Assembly: GCA_018222765.1 (NCBI GenBank)
Contig: JAAEZT010000029.1
Coordinates: 1 to 42,296 of the forward strand
Direction: 5' to 3'
Length of the DNA: 42,296 nt
Source: a bacterium
Lineage (GTDB): Bacteria > Verrucomicrobiota > Verrucomicrobiia > Verrucomicrobiales > Akkermansiaceae
Shown: positions 33,935 to 42,296 of the stretch, piece after piece
Layout: each line of letters starts with the position of its first letter
How positions within the stretch are numbered: the first letter of the stretch is position 1
Translations under genes and position numbers: made by a program
Notes under the pieces: model-generated
The model's input: only the letters and a program-made list of their open reading frames with translations
The model's database searches: none
Told to the model about the DNA's origin: nothing

Positions 33935-36694
33935 TTAGTTCATCAGGTGTGCCCGGAATGATTCGCTGGTTTGGCCCATTCCATCGATCTCAGTGCGGAT
34001 GACTGCGGCCTGGCTGTTGAGGCCGGCCTTTTTGAGACGGTCAAGCTCTGTCATGAGCCGAGAGAGATAGCTGGTTCTTAGGCTTGTGACTTCAGCATTA
34101 AATTTATCTCGTTGGCGTTTTTGAGTTTCCAGCCCCCGAATAAGATACTTTGTGATTTCTGCAGGAAGAAGGTCTATGAACTCAGGACTACTGGGAATCA
34201 TTTCCTCCTTATCCAGCGTATCTTTGATCGTTTGAATTCGGGCTCCAAATTTTTGCTGCTGGGACTTTGGAGCATTGTTATACCATTGTCCCATAGACCC
34301 GCTGACAAACTTTTTGTTCTCGGTGAGCATTTGAGTATAATTCTCCACCTTCTTGACGAGGGACTTGCGAATAATCTTCCGCCAAGTGAGGACATTCGCG
34401 CGCGCGGAACCATTGTCTCCAGCGTCGGTTGTGTTTGTCGCCTCGTTGGAATTTGCAAAGTTTGTTGCGTCATTACTCCATTCAATGAGGAAGGCTTCGA
34501 CTTCCCGGGAATCAGGCGAGGTGTTATTCCAGCCCGGTGATGATGAGTCGTTCTTGAAATGTAAGGCATTGTCATTTGGACCGCCATCGGGCGCGTTTTC
34601 CTGCCAACTTGCCTGCTTCCAGGCCTCCCGGGTGACCCAATACCATGTTTCGTCCTTGCGACGTCCGCCGAGCCAGGCGGATTCATCAACTCCGAGAGCG
34701 GCAATCAAGGTGTCCCGGATGAAATTCATTTCGAGAATGTCAGAGGCGACAGCGAGGTGGCCTTTCCCGGAGCTCGCCGTGAGGTCGGCTTCGTCCCAGG
34801 TCAGGGGGCGATTGACGACGAGATAGTGTCGGTTTTGCTGAACGACTGTCCCCGGTGGCCAGGATGGGCTGGGGGATTCTAGGGTACTTTGCAAGCGAGC
34901 GAGTTGGGCTGAAAGAGATCCTTTGTTGTCTCCGAATTTGGACCACTGAAGGATGAAGGGGTTTTTTTCGCCATTGGGGCGGGCTTTGATCAATCCTGAT
35001 TGAGAAAGCGCGGCGCAAGAGCCCAAATTAGTGGAAGGCTTGTAGTGAAGCCATTTTTGTCCGGTAACCCATCCCCAGTCGGTTCTTCCGAGGGCACCGC
35101 CGCCGATCCAGGCGCGTTTGTGGGTTTTGATGGTTGAAGCAAGAGCGGCGACATCGGCCGCAGTTTCCGCGGTGGCGAGATGGCCGCCGTGGTCCTCTGC
35201 AAACTGGGCTGCCTGTGACCAGGTCATGGGAGAGTCGACCAGAAAAAGGAAGTTATTTCCTCGTTCGATGGACCCCTCGGGGAAGCGCTCCCGTTTTCCG
35301 TTGGCGAGATCCGGTTTAAGGTAAGCTAACTCTTCAACGGGGGTGCGCTTGGCCGTGGGGCTATGAATGTCCTCAGCGTGTTCTTTTGCGAGTTGTCTGG
35401 CGCGTTCTTTGGCGGCTTCTTCAGCGGCTTTCTTTTTATCGGCTTCGGCTATGGCGGCGTTGCGCTCGGCGGCGGCTTTGTCAGATTTACGGCGTTTTTC
35501 CCGGAGTTCTTCTTCTTCCTCAATGGCAATCCTCTCTTGTTTTTCCTGATATTTTCCCCAGGCGAAAATGATGGCCGGAATAAGAGCGGCGATAATGATG
35601 AGGTTCCGGATGATCGGCCAGTTGCCTGAATCCGCCATGGCAATAGCGGGAGCCGGGGCGGGGGCCGCGATGGTTTCTTCGTTTTCGCTTTTCTCGCGGG
35701 TTACCGTGGTAAGTTTGGTTCCGGGAGTAGATGGCTTGGCGGTGGTAAGCTTACCTTCGGAAGTTTCTTTTTGGGCGAGTTTGACTCCTGAAGATTCCTT
35801 ACGAGTCAGTTTGGGGCTACTAGCTTTGGGGGTGGCTCCAAGCTTGAGTTTGGTGTTCCCGCCGGATCCACGGCCACTCCTTGAGGTTTTTCTCAGGCGG
35901 GGAAGTAGGTTTCTGAGTTCGTCCGCCATGTCCTGGGCATTTTGGAAGCGCATGCGCGGGTTGCGGCGGGTTGCGGTCCGAATGATGGTGTCGAGGCGTT
36001 GATCACTGCCACTGATGGAGGAAGCGGGGCGGGGTGGTTGTTCGGGAATAAACCCGGTCAGCAGTTCGTAAAGGATGACCCCCACGGCAAAAATATCTGA
36101 AGGCACCCCGATGGCGGTCGGGTTTTCTAGGATTTCCGGTGCGGCGTAGCCCGGGGTTCCGAAGGCCATGTGCTCGCCGCCAACGCTGTCAGAATGACTA
36201 GCGAGCCCAAAATCACCAATCTTGGCGTGGGCTTCCGGGTCGAGGAGAATGTTAGCCGGTTTGATATCGCGGTGGATAATTCCTGCTTTGTGGGCGTGGG
36301 CGAGACCCTCGCAAATCTCTATAATCAATTCACAAGCAGTGCGTTGTTCGATAGCCGTTTTGTAGCAGGAATAGTAGAGGGATTTTCCCTCGACCAGTTC
36401 CATGACGATGTAGGGCATGCCGTCGGCCTGACCAAAGTCGTAGATTCCGATGAGATTAGGGTGATTGAGCTTGGCCATCGAGCGGGCCTCGGCCTGAAAT
36501 TGTTCGCGAAAGCTTTCGTCACCGAGTTCCCGAGGGAGTAACTTAATGGCGACGGGACGATCTAGGGAAACTTGTTTAGCGGCATAGACGGCTCCCATTC
36601 CACCGGTGGCAATCAAGGAACTCACATCGTAACCGCTGAGTAAGTCGCTCAGTTCTTGTGGTTCCGGGGGATCAAATGCAATTGGGTCGCTCAT
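33935..36694 (-). CDS. Membrane Ser/Thr protein kinase with two C-type-lectin-like domains
   Basis: A 919-aa protein. The kinase domain (about 24-265) is complete: glycine loop ATGGMGAVYAAK, Lys51 (VAIKLL), HRD at 141-143, DFG at 161-163 and APE at 185-187. A Ser/Thr/Lys-rich linker (about 270-340) follows, with irregular repeats of the form KLTxxxxS. A single transmembrane helix lies at about 360-379, then a Lys/Ala/Glu coiled coil (about 383-443). Two C-type-lectin-like domains (about 480-585 and 618-740) come next, each with the TWxxAxxFAEDHGGHLA or TWDEAxxxxxxGKGHLA start and a WIGG/WLGG core. A helical tail follows. The orientation implies a cytoplasmic kinase and an external sensor. The second lectin domain looks intact (NAPDGGPNDNALHF, a typical ligand-loop segment); the first is more divergent. 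Confidence 0.9.
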   Translation of the reverse strand: MSDPIAFDPPEPQELSDLLSGYDVSSLIATGGMGAVYAAKQVSLDRPVAIKLLPRELGDESFREQFQAEARSMAKLNHPNLIGIYDFGQADGMPYIVMELVEGKSLYYSCYKTAIEQRTACELIIEICEGLAHAHKAGIIHRDIKPANILLDPEAHAKIGDFGLASHSDSVGGEHMAFGTPGYAAPEILENPTAIGVPSDIFAVGVILYELLTGFIPEQPPRPASSISGSDQRLDTIIRTATRRNPRMRFQNAQDMADELRNLLPRLRKTSRSGRGSGGNTKLKLGATPKASSPKLTRKESSGVKLAQKETSEGKLTTAKPSTPGTKLTTVTREKSENEETIAAPAPAPAIAMADSGNWPIIRNLIIIAALIPAIIFAWGKYQEKQERIAIEEEEELREKRRKSDKAAAERNAAIAEADKKKAAEEAAKERARQLAKEHAEDIHSPTAKRTPVEELAYLKPDLANGKRERFPEGSIERGNNFLFLVDSPMTWSQAAQFAEDHGGHLATAETAADVAALASTIKTHKRAWIGGGALGRTDWGWVTGQKWLHYKPSTNLGSCAALSQSGLIKARPNGEKNPFILQWSKFGDNKGSLSAQLARLQSTLESPSPSWPPGTVVQQNRHYLVVNRPLTWDEADLTASSGKGHLAVASDILEMNFIRDTLIAALGVDESAWLGGRRKDETWYWVTREAWKQASWQENAPDGGPNDNALHFKNDSSSPGWNNTSPDSREVEAFLIEWSNDATNFANSNEATNTTDAGDNGSARANVLTWRKIIRKSLVKKVENYTQMLTENKKFVSGSMGQWYNNAPKSQQQKFGARIQTIKDTLDKEEMIPSSPEFIDLLPAEITKYLIRGLETQKRQRDKFNAEVTSLRTSYLSRLMTELDRLKKAGLNSQAAVIRTEIDGMGQTSESFRAHLMN

Positions 36695-36802
36695 TTAAAA
36701 TTGGGAAAGTAGGATGGGCTGGCGTATTTTGGGGGCAGGATGGGGTCTTAGGCAATCCTTGAATTCTGCTGGATGGAATAAATGATAGCATAAACTATAG
36801 AT

Positions 36803-37192
36803 ATGATAACAGAAGAATTAATCTTTGCGACGCTTGGTGAAAAAGGATTTGAACAATTAACGAAGGCATTTTATCGGCGGGTGCGGGAGGATGAGCTAAT
36901 TGGGCCGATGTATCCCGATCAGGATTGGGCTGGCGCTGAAGAGCGGCTACGGGAGTTTCTTTTGTTTCGATTTGGGGCCGTGACGAGGTATTTGGAAAAG
37001 AGAGGGCATCCGAGGTTGAGAGCAAGGCACATGCCGTTTCGGATCGGAATTGCGGAGCGGGACCGATGGGTGTTGTTAATGGGAGAGGCTACTGAAGAAG
37101 TGGTGGCGGATGCCGGAGTGCGGGACGCCTTGATGGAATTTTTTGCGCAGGTTGCGGATTTTTTGCGAAACACCCCCGAGGAAGGAGAATAG
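36803..37192 (+). CDS. Truncated haemoglobin, group II (TrHbO-like)
   Basis: A 129-aa haem protein. Group II features are GPMYP, the segment RGHPRLRARHMPFRIG with the proximal His at 76, and ERDRWVLLM with Trp89 at the G8 position. Tyr24 (AFYRRVRED) fits the B10 distal Tyr. Members bind oxygen or handle nitric oxide and peroxide; some transfer electrons. The gene starts a co-oriented group and is followed after 47 bases by the CPBP protease gene. The 108-base gap upstream separates it from the divergent kinase gene. Confidence 0.92.
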   Translation: MITEELIFATLGEKGFEQLTKAFYRRVREDELIGPMYPDQDWAGAEERLREFLLFRFGAVTRYLEKRGHPRLRARHMPFRIGIAERDRWVLLMGEATEEVVADAGVRDALMEFFAQVADFLRNTPEEGE

Positions 37193-37231
37193 GCAGGGCT
37201 GGTGTTTTTGGGAGACCCCGATAGCTTTCTC

Positions 37232-37237
37232 AAGGAG
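37232..37237 (+). promoter_or_regulatory. Clear Shine-Dalgarno site, rare in this window
   Basis: AAGGAG two bases before the ATG of the CPBP gene (AAGGAGAAATG). It is notable because most other starts in the window have no such motif. Confidence 0.6.
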
Positions 37238-37239
37238 AA

Positions 37240-38085
37240 ATGACTGAACATGAATTGATCGGGTATGTTTTCATGGGAACGCTTGGGGCCTTCTTTTTAT
37301 TAGGCCTACCTGCGTATTATTTTCTGCGGAAAAATCGAACCCTTGCCTCTGGTCCGCCGGTTTTGGAGAAAGTGGCGACTTGGCCGCTTCAACCGCTCGA
37401 TTTGGTTGTTGCCAGCGGGTATATTGCCTTTTTCGTTGCGGGTTGGAAATTGTCCGGTTCGGTGGATCAAAAGGAGACGTTATCGAAGGCGAATGCCTGG
37501 ATGATCGCGGGGAATTCCCTCGTTATGCTCATGTTTGCGGCGATGGTTCCGCTGGTGATGTTTTGGCGGATTCGTCCGGAAAAGTTTTTTGGACTGAACT
37601 GGCCCAAGTGGCGGTGGATTTTTCTGATCGTGCCTTGTTTTTTGGTGGGGGTGATGGTGATCGCTACCATCATTATGACTATGGGCTGGGAGAAGTTTGT
37701 GGAGGGAAATTTTGGCGGTGATGTGCAGGCGATGGTGCAAATGATCAAGGAGACCCAGGACGTAGCCTTGATGGCGGCGATGATTTCCGCTGCTGTAATC
37801 GGAGCTCCGATTGCCGAGGAGATTATTTTCCGCGGTTACCTTTATCCGGTGGCTAAAAAATACACCAGCACCTGGTTTGCCGCTTTGTTTACCGGAGTAC
37901 TTTTTGGGGTGGTGCACATGAACCTTCTTGGTTTGCCCATTCTCGCCTTGATGGGAGTAGCTCTGGCCGTTCTCTATGAACGAACTGGTTCCTTGTGGGC
38001 TCCAATATTATGTCACATGGCCTTTAATGGGATGCAGATGTTCTTCATGTTGTTTTTGAAATACTTCCCAGTTCCAGCGTCATGA
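37240..38085 (+). CDS. CPBP-family intramembrane glutamic protease
   Basis: A 281-aa multi-pass membrane protein of the CPBP/CAAX-protease group (Rce1-like). Hydrophobic segments appear at about 8-28, 55-72, 88-108, 126-148, 176-200, 212-232 and 234-268. Catalytic motifs are all present: EEIIFRG (Glu193, Glu194, Arg198), the FGVVHMN helix (His226), and the CHMAFN helix (His259, Asn263). Bacterial members cleave within membranes or provide self-immunity to bacteriocins; the substrate here is unknown. It has a rare clear Shine-Dalgarno site and overlaps thiL by ATGA, so the two are co-translated. Confidence 0.9.
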   Translation: MTEHELIGYVFMGTLGAFFLLGLPAYYFLRKNRTLASGPPVLEKVATWPLQPLDLVVASGYIAFFVAGWKLSGSVDQKETLSKANAWMIAGNSLVMLMFAAMVPLVMFWRIRPEKFFGLNWPKWRWIFLIVPCFLVGVMVIATIIMTMGWEKFVEGNFGGDVQAMVQMIKETQDVALMAAMISAAVIGAPIAEEIIFRGYLYPVAKKYTSTWFAALFTGVLFGVVHMNLLGLPILALMGVALAVLYERTGSLWAPILCHMAFNGMQMFFMLFLKYFPVPAS

Positions 38086-38957
38086 AAACGATTGGAGAAT
38101 TGGGAGAGGATGGATTGATCGCGCAATTGTGTGAAGGCCTTCCGTCGACCGAGAGAGTGGTCGTTGGTCCGGGGGATGATTGTGCGGTGGTTGAGGTGGG
38201 GGACAAATGGGTTCTCTTGAAAACCGATGCGGTGGTGGAGGGCGTTCATTACTTGTCAGGCGAAAATTCCAAGCGAGTCGGCTGGAAAGCAGTGGCGAGA
38301 GTCTTGAGTGATTTTGCCGCGATGGGAGGGGAGCCCGGTGAACTTTTGGTGACGGTAGCGGTCTCGCGAGAGCTCGAAGTGCGTTGGCTCACGGAACTTT
38401 ATGAAGGAATGAAATCCTGTCTGGAACAATTCGGGGGAGTGATTGTCGGTGGCGAAACGAGTTCGTTGCCAGTGGGTTCTCCGACCGTGATTTCTATCGC
38501 GGGGCGGGGGAGGGTTTCGCGGAAGCGATTGGTGACACGGTCCGGTGGCAAGGCGGGAGACGGAATTTTTGTCACCGGGGTGTTGGGTGGATCGATCAAT
38601 GGAAAGCACTTGGATTTTCATCCCCGCCTTCGTGAAGCGACATGGTTGACCGAAAATTTTTCCCTCACCGCGATGATGGATTTGTCAGATGGTCTGGCGA
38701 AAGATCTTCCTCGATTGGCGAAAGCCAGTGGCTGTGGATTTTCTATCGAGAAAGAATCTGTTCCTTGCTCGGAGGACGCGTCACTTCAGGGAGCGCTCGG
38801 AGATGGGGAAGATTATGAGCTCCTCTTCACCTGTGATCAGGGGAGTAAATTACCGGAAAAATGGGGCGAGTGTTTTCCTAGTTTGCGATTGACCAAGATT
38901 GGTGAATTGACCGCAGAACAGGAAGATTCGTTGGTGGGCGGTTGGGATCATTTTTGA
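38082..38957 (+). CDS. thiL: Thiamine-monophosphate kinase ThiL
   Basis: A 291-aa enzyme that phosphorylates thiamine monophosphate to the active cofactor thiamine diphosphate. Family segments are GPGDDCAVV near the N-terminus, LKTDAVVEGVHY, the VLSDFAAMGGEP helix, GGETSSLP, VTGVLGGS and the MDLSDGLAKDL motif in the C-terminal half, with GEDYELLF after it. It overlaps the CPBP gene start-stop as ATGA. No other thi gene is in the window, and no TPP riboswitch is visible before the globin gene that heads the run. Confidence 0.95.
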   Translation: MKTIGELGEDGLIAQLCEGLPSTERVVVGPGDDCAVVEVGDKWVLLKTDAVVEGVHYLSGENSKRVGWKAVARVLSDFAAMGGEPGELLVTVAVSRELEVRWLTELYEGMKSCLEQFGGVIVGGETSSLPVGSPTVISIAGRGRVSRKRLVTRSGGKAGDGIFVTGVLGGSINGKHLDFHPRLREATWLTENFSLTAMMDLSDGLAKDLPRLAKASGCGFSIEKESVPCSEDASLQGALGDGEDYELLFTCDQGSKLPEKWGECFPSLRLTKIGELTAEQEDSLVGGWDHF

Positions 38958-39022
38958 AAGTTCACAGTTGAATAACCATCGAAAATGTCTACGAGTTTCT
39001 TTTCGAGACTATTTCGACTTTT

Positions 39023-39772
39023 ATGAATCTTGTGAATATTGGTGAAAAAAGGGTTTTCGTGGCGGATTGTGATGACCTGTGCTCCCAAGTGGCGGACGAG
39101 GTGGAGGCTCTCTTGCGAGGAGGGGAGGAGGTTGTGCTTGGCTTGGCGACGGGAAGTACACCCCTGCCTTTGTATGCGGAATTGATTCGCAGGCACCGTG
39201 AGGAGGGATTGTCCTTTGCCAAGGTCACGAGCTTTAATCTTGATGAATACGAGGGGATTGGTCGGGATAATTACCGGAGTTACTGGGCCGAAATGTGGGA
39301 GAATTTGTTTTCGCATGTAGATATTGATCCGGAAAAAGTTCACGTGCCGCCCTCGCATTTTGAAAACGCCGAAGTGGCGGCGGCTGAGTACGAAGCGCGG
39401 ATTCGGGAAGCGGGAGGGATTGACTGGCAGCTGCTGGGAATTGGGCGCGACGGCCATGTCGGCTTCAATGAGCCAGGGAGCGACGGCGAAACGCGGACGC
39501 GTCGGGTGGATTTGGCCGATGAGACGCGAGAGGATGCTGCTCCGACCTTCGGGGGGCTGGAATATGTCCCGACTCACGCGATGACAATGGGTGTGGGAAC
39601 GATTCTAGAAGCGAATAGAATTGTTCTGATAGCTCGCGGAGCAGGAAAAAAAGAGATCGTCGTGGAGGCTTTAACAGGTGATGTTGGTCCGCACGTGCCG
39701 GCCAGCTATTTGAGAGGCCACCAGAATGTCGGGTGGTTTCTTGACTATGCTGCAGCCGGTATTGATGCATGA
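39023..39772 (+). CDS. nagB: Glucosamine-6-phosphate deaminase NagB
   Basis: A 249-aa cytoplasmic enzyme converting glucosamine 6-phosphate to fructose 6-phosphate and ammonia, the entry of amino sugars into glycolysis. Motifs are GLATGSTP (40-47), FNLDEYEGI (71-79, Asp74/Glu75) and LGIGRDGHVGFNEPG (138-152), with the catalytic Asp143 and His145. The chain is shorter than the E. coli enzyme at the C-terminus and resembles short NagB forms. It overlaps the AraC gene (ATGATGA), which supports a regulated amino-sugar operon. No nagA is in the window. Confidence 0.92.
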   Translation: MNLVNIGEKRVFVADCDDLCSQVADEVEALLRGGEEVVLGLATGSTPLPLYAELIRRHREEGLSFAKVTSFNLDEYEGIGRDNYRSYWAEMWENLFSHVDIDPEKVHVPPSHFENAEVAAAEYEARIREAGGIDWQLLGIGRDGHVGFNEPGSDGETRTRRVDLADETREDAAPTFGGLEYVPTHAMTMGVGTILEANRIVLIARGAGKKEIVVEALTGDVGPHVPASYLRGHQNVGWFLDYAAAGIDA

Positions 39773-40629
39773 TGAGTGATTTAGTTAAAAAATCCCAACA
39801 ACTTAAGGAACCCGGAAGTTATTTCCGGGGCCTTGATTGGAAAGGTGAACTACTTCCACGCGAGATCGTATCTTTTTGCCGGATGGCTCAGGATCATAGC
39901 ATCGGAGGATGGCAGGGGATTTCCTCGCAGACAGGCCGCTATGACCAGCACTCTCGCTATGTTTTGTTGGTGGCGCTGGAAGGAAGCGGCCGGATCGGAG
40001 TGGAGGCGGATATTTGTCAGGTCAACGAAGGCGATGCGCACTTGTTGTTGCCGTACCAGATTCATTACTACGTCGAACTGCCGAAGAATTTCACTTGGCT
40101 CTACGTGACTTTCGATCTCGAGCAAACGTTTAACGGGTGGAATAATGACGGGAGAAGCCTGTCAAGGCGTTCCCGGGAATTGCTCTTCGACTTTATAGAG
40201 AAATACGAAAATGGCGAAGGCTTGCAAGCGAGCCTCACGCTGGGAGAAACTCTGCGGGAATTGGCAGGGAGCGAGCCGGTGGTGCGAAAGGTCATTAACG
40301 AGGGCGATCTGGTGGTGAAGGTGAAGAACCATGTCATGAGCCATCTCGAGGGAGATTTGGCTTTGCCGGTTCTCGCGAATGCGATGGGGGTTTCGGAGAG
40401 CTATTTGCGGGCGGTCTTTCGTGAGGAAACCGGCGTCTCGGTCGGAAACTTCGTGCGCTCGGTTCGGCTGGTACGCGCGACTCATCTTTTGGAGCGGCAA
40501 AAACATGATCTTGGCGACGTAGCGCGCATGGCGGGCTTTGCCTCTCTCACTTCATTTACCCGGGCATTTCGCCGCATGTATGACCTCACCCCGAGCGCTT
40601 ACCGTAAGAGGAGTAAGGTTGAGGTTTAA
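39769..40629 (+). CDS. AraC-family transcriptional regulator
   Basis: A 286-aa regulator with a cupin-type effector domain (about 60-150, ALEGSGRIGVEADICQVNEG and LLPYQIHYYVELP). The C-terminal part (about 185-282) carries two helix-turn-helix motifs: DLALPVLANAMGVSESYLRAVF and HDLGDVARMAGFASLTSFTR, then FRRMYDLTPSAYRKR. It overlaps nagB by four bases and precedes the transporter by 26 bases. It probably responds to an amino sugar or related metabolite and controls this cluster; that is inferred from position. Start ATGs at 39769 and 39772 are adjacent. Confidence 0.93.
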   Translation: MMSDLVKKSQQLKEPGSYFRGLDWKGELLPREIVSFCRMAQDHSIGGWQGISSQTGRYDQHSRYVLLVALEGSGRIGVEADICQVNEGDAHLLLPYQIHYYVELPKNFTWLYVTFDLEQTFNGWNNDGRSLSRRSRELLFDFIEKYENGEGLQASLTLGETLRELAGSEPVVRKVINEGDLVVKVKNHVMSHLEGDLALPVLANAMGVSESYLRAVFREETGVSVGNFVRSVRLVRATHLLERQKHDLGDVARMAGFASLTSFTRAFRRMYDLTPSAYRKRSKVEV

Positions 40630-40631
40630 AA

Positions 40632-40644
40632 ATTAGTAACTAAT
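40632..40644. repeat. 13-base inverted repeat before the MFS gene
   Basis: ATTAGT and ACTAAT around a central A, in the 26-base gap before the MFS transporter start. It may be an operator or a coincidence of AT-rich sequence. Confidence 0.25.
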
Positions 40645-40655
40645 CTTTCAAAATT

Positions 40656-42239
<1,584 letters not shown>

Positions 42240-42241
42240 GT

Positions 42242-42296
42242 ATGAACCTTCTCGCACTCCAGAGTGGCGATTGGGCCATCATTACCATCGCGATCC
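42242..42296 (+). CDS. Start of a membrane protein, cut by the window edge
   Basis: An ATG two bases after the MFS stop begins MNLLALQSGDWAIITIAI and runs off the end. The hydrophobic opening with DWAII is like the first residues of sodium:solute symporters, but 18 residues cannot settle that. It is probably co-transcribed with the transporter. Confidence 0.4.
   Translation, partial: MNLLALQSGDWAIITIAI

Overview
The window looks like a piece of a Verrucomicrobia chromosome, probably a marine or freshwater polysaccharide degrader of the Verrucomicrobiales type. That is inferred from gene content: a secreted sulfatase, a GMC oxidoreductase with a gluconate-2-dehydrogenase-subunit-3-like partner, a sialate O-acetylesterase, a GH20-type protein, Tat-like secreted enzymes, a PQQ-type propeller, a kinase fused to lectin-like domains, and many small secreted or lipoprotein genes. 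Nearly all starts lack a Shine-Dalgarno sequence. There is no rRNA, tRNA, CRISPR array or insertion sequence that I can see.

Layout. 0.3-8.4 kb is an extracytoplasmic carbohydrate block: sulfatase (-), oxidoreductase pair (+), sialate O-acetylesterase (-), and a large GH20-like protein whose catalytic residues are replaced. 8.9-11.0 kb is a tight moaC-HAD-apbE run. 11.1-16.6 kb holds a giant FtsX-like permease and a DsbD-type reductase (both -). The DsbD gene carries an in-frame TGA exactly where the first Cys of the thioredoxin CxxC belongs, so it is probably a selenoprotein. 16.8-23.4 kb is mostly housekeeping: trpS, a secreted intradiol dioxygenase with a coupled unknown gene, a LolD-like ATPase, tsaE, rplU-rpmA, trmL and mnmG. 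mnmG contains two perfect parS-like palindromes. 23.6-29.1 kb has a secreted glucan-water-dikinase-like protein, two small unknown genes, a CAP-domain protein and ribD. 29.09-29.58 kb is a non-coding, AT-rich gap. 29.6-36.7 kb has a propeller protein, a small lipoprotein, a purple-acid-phosphatase-like enzyme, a TPR protein and the lectin-domain kinase. 36.8-42.3 kb is a + strand run: truncated globin, CPBP protease, thiL, nagB, AraC regulator, MFS transporter, and the start of another gene.

One feature ties the window together. Left of about 29 kb the + strand is rich in C over G, even inside minus-strand genes. Right of it the + strand is rich in G over C, again whatever the gene strand. 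This is the pattern of a replication origin. With two parS-like sites 6-7 kb to the left and a 487-base AT-rich gap at the switch, the window probably spans or lies next to oriC, although only one consensus DnaA box is visible there.

Functionally, the left block and the nagB-AraC-MFS block fit outside-to-inside processing of sulfated, acetylated amino-sugar glycans: sulfate and acetyl groups are removed outside the cytoplasm and amino sugars are taken up and deaminated to fructose-6-phosphate. The link between the two blocks is inference; they are 30 kb apart.
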